Shown: positions 26,732 to 37,369 of the stretch, in pieces
Layout of the letters: every line of letters starts with the position of its first letter
Numbering within the stretch: the first letter of the stretch is position 1
Assembly: GCF_000378105.1 (NCBI RefSeq)
Contig: NZ_KB899247.1
Coordinates: 247,728 to 311,727 of the forward strand
Length of the DNA stretch: 64,000 bases
Direction: 5' to 3'
From: Rubritalea marina DSM 17716
GTDB lineage: Bacteria > Verrucomicrobiota > Verrucomicrobiia > Verrucomicrobiales > Akkermansiaceae
Notes under the pieces: generated by a model
The model's database searches: none
What the model was told of the DNA's origin: nothing
What the model saw: only the letters and a program-made list of their open reading frames with translations
Made by a program: the position numbers and the translations under genes

Positions 26732-28141
26732 ATGAAAGTCATCCAAGCAGACATCACCACCCTTAACTGCGAAGCCATCGTCAATGCCGCCAACTCGAGC
26801 CTTCTCGGCGGAGGCGGAGTCGATGGAGCCATTCATAATGCTGCAGGTCCCGAACTCGTCCACGAGTGTCGCCTCCTTGGTGGATGCAAGACTGGGATGG
26901 CGAAAATCACCAAAGGCTGCCAACTCAAAGCCAAATACATTATCCACACCGTTGGCCCAGTCTGGAATGGTGGTGACATGGATGAAGAGGCCAAACTATA
27001 CTCCTGCTACGCGAGCAGCCTACAGCTGTGCGCTGAGCACAAAATCACCTCAGTCGCTTTTCCAGGTATTTCAACAGGTATCTACGGGTTTCCCTTGGAA
27101 CGCGCAGCTCAAATTGCCGTACAAGCATGTCGAGACTTCCTCACCCATACCCACATTAACATCACCTTTTGCTGCTTCAGTAAAGGTGACGCAGATATCT
27201 ACACCGACCTACTCACTCCTATTAAACTGGAGATAGATCGCTACCGTGGGGCAATGTTAGGCATGGCTGCTGGCGACGCCTTAGGAACCACCGTCGAATT
27301 CGCACCTCGCGGAGCCTTTCCCCCACTCACCGACATCGTCGGCGGTGGCCCCTTCCAACTCAAACCCGGGCAATGGACAGATGATACCTCCATGGCCCTC
27401 TGCCTCGGCCAAAGCATTGTAGCCTGTGAGGACATCAACCTACACGACCAACTCGATCGTTATGTCGACTGGTGGAAGAATGGACACAATAGTCCCACTG
27501 GATCCTGCTTTGACATTGGAGGCACTGTCCGCGCAGCACTCACTTCCTATCTTAACACTGACGACCCACACTCAGGTTCCACCCGACCTGACACCGCAGG
27601 AAATGGATCCATCATGCGCCTCGCTCCCGTACCATTATTCTATGCCAAAGACCCATACTCCGCCAGTGAAGCAGCGGCTGAATCATCACGTAGTACGCAC
27701 GGCGCTGCGGAAGCCGTCGATGCCTGCCGACTCTTTGCCCACCTCATTATCCAAGCTCTCTATGGGAAATCAAAAGAAGAGATTCTCTCAACTTATCATC
27801 TTGCTTCAAACCCAAGCTTGAAGAATCTCTCACCCAAAATCGCTGCAATTGCCCACGGCGAGTACAAAGGCAAAACAACAGACGGGATTCATGGAACTGG
27901 TTACGTGGTTCAGAGCCTCGAAGCCGCGCTATGGGCATTCTATCACAGTCGAAGTTTTGAACACGGCGCACTTCTGGCAGTCAATCTTGGCGATGACGCT
28001 GACACCACTGGAGCAATCTACGGTCAAATTGCAGGAGCTTACTATGGAGCTGACGGCATCCCTTCACATTGGCTTAAGAAAATCGCTTGGCGTAAGCGGA
28101 TAGTCAAACTCGCTGACCAGCTCTATGAAAAGAAAAGGTAG
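26732..28141 (+). CDS. macrodomain--ADP-ribosylglycohydrolase fusion protein
   Basis: This single 469-residue protein has two ADP-ribose-processing modules. Residues ~1-160 are a MacroD/YmdB-type macrodomain, with VNAANSSLLGGGGVDGAIH (catalytic Asn/Asp region) and GISTGIYGFP (phosphate loop). Residues ~165-469 are a DraG/ARH-type glycohydrolase, with GQWTDDTSMAL near 208 and NLGDDADTTGAIYGQIAGAYYG near 415, which carry the two-metal aspartates. Macrodomains release ADP-ribose from O-acetyl-ADP-ribose or acidic residues; ARH enzymes cleave arginine, serine or other ADP-ribosyl bonds. Together they could remove several linkages. An in-frame GTG at 26717 would add five residues. The NUDIX regulator precedes it in the same operon. 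Confidence 0.9.
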   Translation: MKVIQADITTLNCEAIVNAANSSLLGGGGVDGAIHNAAGPELVHECRLLGGCKTGMAKITKGCQLKAKYIIHTVGPVWNGGDMDEEAKLYSCYASSLQLCAEHKITSVAFPGISTGIYGFPLERAAQIAVQACRDFLTHTHINITFCCFSKGDADIYTDLLTPIKLEIDRYRGAMLGMAAGDALGTTVEFAPRGAFPPLTDIVGGGPFQLKPGQWTDDTSMALCLGQSIVACEDINLHDQLDRYVDWWKNGHNSPTGSCFDIGGTVRAALTSYLNTDDPHSGSTRPDTAGNGSIMRLAPVPLFYAKDPYSASEAAAESSRSTHGAAEAVDACRLFAHLIIQALYGKSKEEILSTYHLASNPSLKNLSPKIAAIAHGEYKGKTTDGIHGTGYVVQSLEAALWAFYHSRSFEHGALLAVNLGDDADTTGAIYGQIAGAYYGADGIPSHWLKKIAWRKRIVKLADQLYEKKR

Positions 28142-28172
28142 CCTAAGGTCACTCATGAAATTTGAATGCCGA

Positions 28173-28209
28173 CAGCACCCAAGTCATCAATGGCTTGGGT
28201 GTTTTTTTA
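28173..28209 (+). terminator. intrinsic terminator of the NUDIX/macro-ARH operon
   Basis: CACCCAAG pairs with CTTGGGTG and is followed by seven T. It is nearly identical to the terminator at 25883-25919. Confidence 0.92.
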
Positions 28210-28226
28210 CGTCTACCCCTTAAATG

Positions 28227-28259
28227 AAAAAAGTGCGACCCAATGAAGGATCGCACTTT
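28227..28259 (-). terminator. intrinsic terminator of acnB
   Basis: AAAGTGCGA and TCGCACTTT form a 9-bp stem with a 12-nt loop. A run of A on the plus strand gives the U-run on the minus strand. It lies 27 bp past the acnB stop and back-to-back with the plus-strand terminator. Confidence 0.88.
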
Positions 28260-28285
28260 GAAATATTGCTTTGATGAATGATTGC

Positions 28286-31060
<2,775 letters not shown>

Positions 31061-31294
31061 AAATTCGGCGCGATTGTCCACCGAAGCCCCAAGAATTCAA
31101 GCAATTTTTACGCGCCAGAATGCCAGCTCAAGCCAAAGCCCGTAAGGCCTACTGGCATCAAGGATGACACGGTGTGATTTGCTAGACGACTAAAGCTCAA
31201 AAGATGAATTCAACTCATCGATATGATGAGATATGAATAAAGCTCGAAAAGCCTGAGCTAGAAAGCCACGAAGGTAGCTCTACCATTGTGGAAT

Positions 31295-32281
31295 CTACCC
31301 TTCCTTTTGCCAACGAGCGACGTCTTTGGCGAAGTAGGAAAGAATAAAGTCGGCACCAGCACGCTTAATACCAGTGAGGCTCTCAAGCACGACAGCTTTT
31401 TCATCAACCCAACCGCCAGCGGCAGCAGCCTTGATCATCAGGTACTCGCCACTGACTTGGTAAGCGGAGATAGGGAGCGTAGTCGCTTCGCGAAGCTGAG
31501 CGATGATATCAAGGTAAGCTCCGGCAGGTTTCACCATGATCATGTCGGCACCTTCAGCTTCATCCAAGAGCGCTTCACGCACTGCCTCGCGGCTATTGGC
31601 GTAATCCATTTGGTAAGTTTTCTTGTCGCCAGCCTTGGGCGCAGAATCAAGAGCGCCGCGGAATGGTCCATAATACGCCGAGGCGTACTTAGCCGTGTAG
31701 GAAAGTATAGAAACATCTGGGAAGCCAGCAGCATCGAGTGCGCAACGCAGCGCTTCGACGCGGCCATCCATCATGTCGCTTGGCGATACGATATCCGCAC
31801 CAGCCACAGCATGACTCACCGCCTGCTTGCAGAGCACCTCCACCGTTTCGTCATTGAGAATTTCTAGCTCCCCATCCTCGCGTTGTTTGACGAGACCATC
31901 GTGCCCATCAGAATTGTATGGATCAAGTGCCACATCAGTGATCACGCAGAGCTCAGGATAGGCAGACTTAAGCGCCTTGATGGCACGAGGGACCAAGCCG
32001 TTGGCATTATAGGATTCATCAGCTTGAGAGGTCTTCAATGCGTCCGCAACTGCTGGAAAAATTACAACTGCTGGCACGCCTAGGGCGTATGCTTCACCAG
32101 CTTCTTTCACCAAGCCCTCAACACTCCAACGAGTGCAGCCTGGCATCGACTCAATCGCCACATCCTCATCAGATTCGTGCACGAAGAGCGGGTAGATGAA
32201 ATCGCCAGCATCTAGGCTTGTCTCGCGCACGAGATTACGAATAGCGGCGGACTTGCGGTTGCGGCGTGGTCGTTGAAGCAT
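31295..32281 (-). CDS. hemB: porphobilinogen synthase (delta-aminolevulinate dehydratase)
   Basis: HemB condenses two 5-aminolevulinate molecules to porphobilinogen. The 328-residue protein has the Schiff-base lysine in MIMVKPAGAYLDI and the second lysine in the KTYQMDYANSREA region. The metal segment is DVALDPYNSDGHDG (residues 116-129), with Asp where zinc enzymes have Cys, so it is the magnesium-dependent, plant-like class. It starts 22 bp after cysS on the same strand and is probably cotranscribed. The other early heme genes are clustered at 56-60 kb. Confidence 0.96.
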   Translation of the reverse strand: MLQRPRRNRKSAAIRNLVRETSLDAGDFIYPLFVHESDEDVAIESMPGCTRWSVEGLVKEAGEAYALGVPAVVIFPAVADALKTSQADESYNANGLVPRAIKALKSAYPELCVITDVALDPYNSDGHDGLVKQREDGELEILNDETVEVLCKQAVSHAVAGADIVSPSDMMDGRVEALRCALDAAGFPDVSILSYTAKYASAYYGPFRGALDSAPKAGDKKTYQMDYANSREAVREALLDEAEGADMIMVKPAGAYLDIIAQLREATTLPISAYQVSGEYLMIKAAAAGGWVDEKAVVLESLTGIKRAGADFILSYFAKDVARWQKEG

Positions 32282-32303
32282 GGTAGAAGTTCAGGTATGG
32301 TTG

Positions 32304-33713
32304 TTAAAGTTGCTCTAAGCTGTAACCCTCATTGCCATCTTTGACAAGCCAGCCAAGCTCTTTCAGTTGATCGCGTAGTTCATCAGACTTCGCCCAATCT
32401 TTATCTGAACGTGCCTGCCAACGTGCCGCAGCGAGCTCTTGGATATGAGGGGGAGCTTCAACCACCACCTCTTCTTCCACCACTGGAAGCTCAAAGCCCA
32501 AGGCATGAAGCATGAAGTGCAGCCCCTTCCACTGAGTAAGAGGGTTCGGTTCGTTTTGCGCGCGCCGGAGAGCTCCGAACATCGCACCAATCGCGCGCTG
32601 GGTATTGAGATCCTCGCACAGTCCCTCCCAAGCATTTTCGAATAAACCTTTGTCTTCGAGTCCGATCAAGGACTCATAGCTTGGTGCTTCGTCTTGACCT
32701 GCGAGCTCCGCCAAAGCGCGCTCAGCCTTGAGCAACTTATCGAGTGCTTCACCAGCAGCATGCAGACTATCGAGGGTGAAATTGAGCTGCTTGCTGTAGT
32801 GTGCCCCCACTAGGGTGAAGCGAACGGCATTTGCAGCAAACCCCTTTTCCAAAAGGTCATCTAGACGGAAGAAATTCCCCAGTGATTTCGACATTTTCTT
32901 ACCCTCAACGAGTAAATGCGTGATGTGAAACCAATGCGCGGCAAAGTCACCGCCACAGGAACATTTACTCTGTGCGATCTCGTTCTCGTGATGCGGAAAT
33001 ACCAGGTCTTCACCGCCTGAGTGCATGTCAAAGCTAGCACCTAGGTGCTCACGAATCATCGCTGAACATTCCAAATGCCACCCAGGGCGCCCTTCGCCCC
33101 AAGGGCTTTGCCAAAAATTATCACCATCCTCATCACGTCGTGACTTCCATAGGACAAAATCTGCCACGCTATCTTTCTCGTACTCGTCGGAGTCGTTGGT
33201 GCGTTGGTTTTGAGTCTTCCCTAGATCTAGGTCACGCGTATCAAGATGTGAGAGCTTCCCATATTCTGGGTAGGACTTGATGCTAAAGTAGACGGAACCG
33301 TCATCTGCGGCATAGGCATGTCCCTTTTCGATCAAGCTCTCGATCATCTTGATTTGTTGGGGCATGTGCTCCACAGCGCTTGGTTCGACGTGTGGCTCTA
33401 GGCAATTTAGGGCGGCACAGTCGACATGAAATTTTTCAGTCCACATGTCAGTGAACTGTTTCAGTGTCATCTCCGCAGCCTGCGAGTCACGAATCGTTTT
33501 GTCATCCACGTCAGTAAGGTTGCGCACGTGTTTCGTCGGCGTCCCACTGAGCTCCAAAGCACGACGAAAAACATCCTGAAGCACGAATGTACGGAAGTTT
33601 CCGATGTGGGCTGGCCCGTACACCGTAGGTCCACAACAGTAAATACCATAACGTTCTCCGTATTTGGGGCTCACTGTGGTGACTTCTCGTTGCAATGTAT
33701 TGAACAGACGCAT
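32304..33713 (-). CDS. cysS: cysteinyl-tRNA synthetase
   Basis: This class I synthetase charges tRNA-Cys. The 469 residues contain the HIGH-type GPAHIGN near residues 34-40, the zinc-site cysteines in YCCGPTVYG and around ECSAM and HHENE, and KKMSKSLGNFF near 272-282. The length is normal. hemB follows 22 bp downstream. Confidence 0.97.
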   Translation of the reverse strand: MRLFNTLQREVTTVSPKYGERYGIYCCGPTVYGPAHIGNFRTFVLQDVFRRALELSGTPTKHVRNLTDVDDKTIRDSQAAEMTLKQFTDMWTEKFHVDCAALNCLEPHVEPSAVEHMPQQIKMIESLIEKGHAYAADDGSVYFSIKSYPEYGKLSHLDTRDLDLGKTQNQRTNDSDEYEKDSVADFVLWKSRRDEDGDNFWQSPWGEGRPGWHLECSAMIREHLGASFDMHSGGEDLVFPHHENEIAQSKCSCGGDFAAHWFHITHLLVEGKKMSKSLGNFFRLDDLLEKGFAANAVRFTLVGAHYSKQLNFTLDSLHAAGEALDKLLKAERALAELAGQDEAPSYESLIGLEDKGLFENAWEGLCEDLNTQRAIGAMFGALRRAQNEPNPLTQWKGLHFMLHALGFELPVVEEEVVVEAPPHIQELAAARWQARSDKDWAKSDELRDQLKELGWLVKDGNEGYSLEQL

Positions 33714-33862
33714 GCCCCGCTTTAGACGTCATTCACCAACTTGAAAAGGCGATTTGCAGGAAATCTTGGCTCCAAGCGCACCTCATACAAGGGAAACTAA
33801 GCCGCCGATGCATGTCATGATCACTGAGTCTCAAGCAACAGAAAAAAAGATCATCTCACACG

Positions 33863-33891
33863 TTGACAATTTCGTAAAAGTCGACAGTATC
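33863..33891 (+). promoter_or_regulatory. candidate tRNA-Leu promoter
   Basis: A consensus -35 TTGACA (33863-33868) is followed after 17 bp by AGTATC as a weak -10, placing the start site about 13 bp before the tRNA. Confidence 0.45.
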
Positions 33892-33910
33892 CGTCCCGCA
33901 CTAAGGAGTA

Positions 33911-33991
33911 GCCGGCGTGGCGGAATTGGTAGACGCGCTCGACTCAAAATCGAGTTCCTTGTGAGTGCCGGTTCGATCCCGGCCGCCGGTA
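33911..33991 (+). tRNA. tRNA-Leu (anticodon CAA)
   Basis: The acceptor stem GCCGGCG pairs with CGCCGGT (last pair wobble). The anticodon stem CTCGA/TCGAG closes the loop CTCAAAA, giving anticodon CAA. The T-arm GCCGG-TTCGATC-CCGGC and a long variable arm are present. The 3' CCA is not encoded: discriminator A is followed directly by seven T, which may help terminate transcription. Confidence 0.95.
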
Positions 33992-34019
33992 TTTTTTTAC
34001 ATCTGCAATCCCCTGAGCC

Positions 34020-34313
34020 TTGACCATTCTCATTATCATTGCGGTTCTCTCAGCCATCTTTTTTAGAAAATCCGCAAAGGCAAAGGGCTACAATAGCCGC
34101 AAATTTTGGGTACTCCCCTGCCTCATATCAGGCATCCTCATGCTCATGGCTATTCTGGCGAGCAGCGTCGGCACCATGATGATGACCTCGAAGACAGCCG
34201 TGGAGATGCAACGTTTCATTGTTAGCATTCTTGCTGTGATCGTCCAAATCACCGTGCTATTGCGCATACGCAAACAAATCAAGCAACTCCCTGATCGCTC
34301 AGCTAGCGAATAG
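34020..34313 (+). CDS. small three-helix membrane protein, unknown function
   Basis: This 97-residue protein has three hydrophobic helices (~2-15, ~29-50, ~64-82), a basic loop after the first and a charged C-terminus. I recognise no family. The start would be TTG, because no ATG lies before helix 1, which lowers confidence. It begins 29 bp after the tRNA-Leu and ends 17 bp from the convergent LOG-family gene. Confidence 0.5.
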   Translation: MTILIIIAVLSAIFFRKSAKAKGYNSRKFWVLPCLISGILMLMAILASSVGTMMMTSKTAVEMQRFIVSILAVIVQITVLLRIRKQIKQLPDRSASE

Positions 34314-34329
34314 GAGCTGCTAAGAAAGC

Positions 34330-35448
34330 CTAATTGTCTGTCTCGACTTCAGCGAGATTGATCGCATCGATAAACTCTCGGAGCCGTCCGAAATCGTTGC
34401 GCCCATGACGTAACACAATCCTTGGAAGGTCTAGCAACTCTTTCTCATTCATTTCAGCCTTGAGTGCACCATTCTGGCGCATCTTCCCTGCAGACACAAT
34501 GTCTGCAAAATCCTCAGAAAGTTTTGCAAAAGCTTTCTTGCTGAGCGCCTGGTGCATGCGCACCACCAATTGATCGCCTACATAACGGTAGGAATGGAAG
34601 TTCTTGTAGAACTGCACGATTTCTTGAACCGCCTCTTCCACATCATCCGTAACCTTGAAAAGGGAGAAATCTGATTCTGAAATCAACTTCAACCGCATCA
34701 AGTGTTCCTCCATAAATTGCAGCCAAAACTTCCAATATGTCCCACCTTTACAGTCAAGCAACACCAATGGATAAACGGTGCTCTTTCCGGTCTGAATCAA
34801 TGTCAGAGCCTCGAAAATCTCATCCATCGTGCCCACCCCACCTGGCATCGCAACAGCCGCGTCGGCTTCCTTCACGAAAGCGAGCTTACGGGTGAAAAAG
34901 TAATTAAATTCAATCAACTTTTCATCACCGTTGATGAATGGATTGGCAGAGGTCTCAAATGGCAAACTAATATCCAAGCCAAAGGTATTCTCTCGGCCAG
35001 CACCCTCATTTCCTGCAGCCATGATCCCTGGACCCGCACCCGTGATCGTCATGAACCCCTCCTCTACGATACGCCTCGCAAACTGCACCGTGGTTTGGTA
35101 TTCGGGTTCGTCCGGCTTAGTTCTTGCCGAACCAAAAATCCCGACCTTCTTCTCAAAACGGAACGGATGGTAGACTCGACTGGATTCCGCCATTTCCTTG
35201 AGCGCTCGGTTCATTAATTTAAAGTCCCCCATGGAAATCGACTCGCGCCCGAGACGTAAGGCTGTAGTGATCATTTCAGCAATCAGGCAAACGTTCTGAT
35301 CCGTCCCCACGGCTTGCGACAACTGCATCACCTGTTCATCCACTTTGGGATCTCCGGTACTCCCGATATAATTGCATGAGGCTGCTAGTATCTCTCCTCC
35401 TGTAAAATCTTTTTCCTGCGGAACTCTAACGTGCTTCTTTTTTGACAT
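34330..35448 (-). CDS. LOG-family (TIGR00730-type) Rossmann-fold protein
   Basis: This 372-residue protein carries the LOG/lysine-decarboxylase-like signature PGGVGTMDE near residues 205-213 and the Rossmann start VGIFGSART near 105, with GAGPGIMAAGNEGA near 138-151. Enzymes of this fold hydrolyse nucleoside 5'-monophosphates (cytokinin-activating LOG, PpnN). The long N-terminal and C-terminal extensions resemble larger bacterial members, so the substrate remains open. It lies alone between two tRNA genes, on the opposite strand. Confidence 0.85.
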   Translation of the reverse strand: MSKKKHVRVPQEKDFTGGEILAASCNYIGSTGDPKVDEQVMQLSQAVGTDQNVCLIAEMITTALRLGRESISMGDFKLMNRALKEMAESSRVYHPFRFEKKVGIFGSARTKPDEPEYQTTVQFARRIVEEGFMTITGAGPGIMAAGNEGAGRENTFGLDISLPFETSANPFINGDEKLIEFNYFFTRKLAFVKEADAAVAMPGGVGTMDEIFEALTLIQTGKSTVYPLVLLDCKGGTYWKFWLQFMEEHLMRLKLISESDFSLFKVTDDVEEAVQEIVQFYKNFHSYRYVGDQLVVRMHQALSKKAFAKLSEDFADIVSAGKMRQNGALKAEMNEKELLDLPRIVLRHGRNDFGRLREFIDAINLAEVETDN

Positions 35449-35575
35449 ACCGGTCAGTTTATATCAATTCGGAACGAATAGCTAGAGATCTCATCATAAA
35501 TAGTATCTTTGTTGTACTGCGTGCTTGCCAAACTCCTAGCAATGCGCTGTTCTTTGGCGCAGCCAAATTGCACTC

Positions 35576-35665
35576 GGAGGGGTGGCAGAGCGGTTGAATG
35601 CACCGGTCTTGAAAACCGGCAAGGGTTAACGCCCTTCGAGGGTTCGAATCCCTCCCCCTCTGCCA
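35576..35665 (+). tRNA. tRNA-Ser (anticodon TGA)
   Basis: Acceptor GGAGGGG pairs with CCCCTCT (first pair wobble), followed by discriminator G and an encoded CCA. The anticodon stem CCGGT/ACCGG encloses CTTGAAA (anticodon TGA). A long variable arm typical of serine tRNA and a T-arm GAGGG-TTCGAAT-CCCTC are present. Confidence 0.96.
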
Positions 35666-35670
35666 CTATA

Positions 35671-35697
35671 AAGCGACCCACTTCGGGTCGCTTTTTT
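35671..35697 (+). terminator. intrinsic terminator after tRNA-Ser
   Basis: AAGCGACCC pairs with GGGTCGCTT over a 5-nt loop and is followed by T, starting 6 bp after the tRNA. Confidence 0.9.
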
Positions 35698-35805
35698 GGT
35701 TCTCAGCCACCAAGAGATCGAGAATCACTGCCATGCATAGGAAAAAGTGCTGCCATCCCTACAAATCGTTTCCGATCACCCAGCCAATGTGGTATACAAT
35801 GAAGT

Positions 35806-36594
35806 ATGCGCAAGGCACTAACCTCATTACTGTTAGCAAGCAGCTTTCTTTTCAGCGGCTGTGTGGCACCGCCAGCTATTGATCCTCAGGGAAATGTCCG
35901 GGTTACCCCAACAAGTAGCTCGCTTCAATCCCAAGGAGCTCAAGAGTTCCTAAAGCTAAAACAAGCCAAAAAGATTTCAAAGAATTCGACATACAATGCG
36001 CAACTTCAGCGCGTGGCGCGTCGACTTACTCCTGTCATCAACCTCCCCGGGGCCAAGTGGGAATTTGTCGTCTTTGAAGACAAATCTCCCAACGCATTTG
36101 CATTACCTGGTGGCAAAGTGGGTATCCATACAGGGATGTTTAAAATCACCCAGACTGATGCAGGTCTCGCTGCGGTGGTGGGTCATGAAATTGCCCACGT
36201 GACATCAAACCATGCAGGCAAGCGTCAAACACAGCAGATCGGACTCTTGATCGGGGCCATCGCACTGGATCAAGTAGTGAAAAACCAAGGTGCTAGTGGG
36301 GGCGAGCGCGCTGCAGTGGCCGCCGGCTACGGAGCCGTTTCAACACTCGGTCTTGCCCTACCCTACTCTCGTAGCCATGAGCTAGAGGCTGATAAAGTGG
36401 GAGCTATTTATATGGCTCGCGCCGGATACGACCCTCGCGATGCGGTCAAAATGTGGCGTCGCTTTGAGGCTTACAATGTCAAACAAGGACGTTCACAACC
36501 GGAATTCCTCAGTACCCACCCACTCGATCAGACAAGGATCTCAGCACTTCAAAGCTTCATGCCTACAGCCATGCAGCAGTACCGCAAGCGTTAG
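35806..36594 (+). CDS. M48-family lipoprotein metalloprotease
   Basis: This periplasmic zinc protease is lipid-anchored, like YcaL/LoiP/BepA relatives that act on outer-membrane quality control. The 262-residue precursor has a signal peptide ending in the lipobox FSGC (Cys19). The zinc motif is HEIAH (127-131), with a downstream SHELEADKVG (third ligand Glu) near 190-199. GGKVGIHTG near 102-110 is a common M48 block. Its likely start ATG is preceded by TATACA and TACAAT, so transcription could begin very near the start. msrA follows 54 bp later. Confidence 0.92.
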   Translation: MRKALTSLLLASSFLFSGCVAPPAIDPQGNVRVTPTSSSLQSQGAQEFLKLKQAKKISKNSTYNAQLQRVARRLTPVINLPGAKWEFVVFEDKSPNAFALPGGKVGIHTGMFKITQTDAGLAAVVGHEIAHVTSNHAGKRQTQQIGLLIGAIALDQVVKNQGASGGERAAVAAGYGAVSTLGLALPYSRSHELEADKVGAIYMARAGYDPRDAVKMWRRFEAYNVKQGRSQPEFLSTHPLDQTRISALQSFMPTAMQQYRKR

Positions 36595-36648
36595 AACGTA
36601 TCAATTACCGAGGAATAAGATTCATTGCTCTCCACTCATACCCATATC

Positions 36649-37272
36649 ATGCCGAGTAAACGTACCTTTCTAACCCTTGCACTAGGCTTACTAACAAGCA
36701 CTTCATTCACCATGGCCAACGAAGCACCAAAACCAGACGCAGCCCTTGAAAAAATCTCACTGGGAGCTGGTTGTTTCTGGTGCGTTGAGGCGATCTACAA
36801 CCGCATCGAAGGAGTCAAATCAGCTGTATCTGGCTACCAAAACGGTCATCTCAAAAACCCCACTTACAAGGACATCTGCACCGGGAAGACAGGACACGCA
36901 GAGGTAGTTCTGGTCACCTACGATCCTAAAGTCGTCCCACTCGACACCATTCTAAAGTGGTTCTGGAAAGCACACGACCCCACCACGCTCAACCGCCAAG
37001 GTAACGATGTAGGCACCCAATATCGCTCTGGGATCTACTACTACAATGACGCTCAAAAAACGGTGGCCGAAGCTTCTCTCAAAGATGCACAAGCTGACTT
37101 TTCAGATAAGATTGTGACCGAAATTGTGAAGGCTGAAACGTTTTACCCCGCTGAGGACTACCACCAAAACTATTATCTAGAGAATAAATCAAAAAATGGC
37201 TACTGTCGCTTTGTCATCGAACCCAAAATGAAAAAGCTCGGCCTAGAAAAGAAACACAAAGTGGCTGAATAA
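36649..37272 (+). CDS. msrA: exported peptide methionine sulfoxide reductase A
   Basis: MsrA reduces methionine-S-sulfoxide in oxidised proteins. The signature GCFWC places catalytic Cys42 in a 207-residue precursor. An N-terminal signal peptide (about residues 1-23, ending TMA) suggests the enzyme acts in the periplasm, where oxidised envelope proteins occur. ATG 36649 was chosen because the longer TTG start (36625) weakens the signal peptide. It is probably cotranscribed with the upstream M48 protease and ends at a bidirectional terminator. Confidence 0.93.
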   Translation: MPSKRTFLTLALGLLTSTSFTMANEAPKPDAALEKISLGAGCFWCVEAIYNRIEGVKSAVSGYQNGHLKNPTYKDICTGKTGHAEVVLVTYDPKVVPLDTILKWFWKAHDPTTLNRQGNDVGTQYRSGIYYYNDAQKTVAEASLKDAQADFSDKIVTEIVKAETFYPAEDYHQNYYLENKSKNGYCRFVIEPKMKKLGLEKKHKVAE

Positions 37273-37298
37273 TTATTCTCTATCCATCTTGTAACTCA

Positions 37299-37338
37299 AA
37301 AAAACGGGGCGTGAATTTCTCACGCCCCGTTTTTTTTT
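37299..37338. terminator. bidirectional terminator, msrA and MipA-like gene
   Basis: A perfect 14-bp stem (AAAACGGGGCGTGA with its complement) has a 5-nt loop, A-run on the left and T-run on the right. It serves both converging genes. Confidence 0.95.
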
Positions 37339-37369
37339 GAATAAGATGTAGAATTTTTATCCTAACGGC

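Noticed and set aside
33754..34023. 89-residue plus-strand frame across the tRNA-Leu
   Set aside because: It contains the whole tRNA-Leu and has no domain or plausible start context.
35454..35681. 75-residue minus-strand frame and a 97-residue plus frame around the tRNA-Ser
   Set aside because: Both run through the tRNA gene. The amino acid pattern EGFEPSKGVNPC is the usual artefact of translating the antisense of a tRNA-Ser gene.
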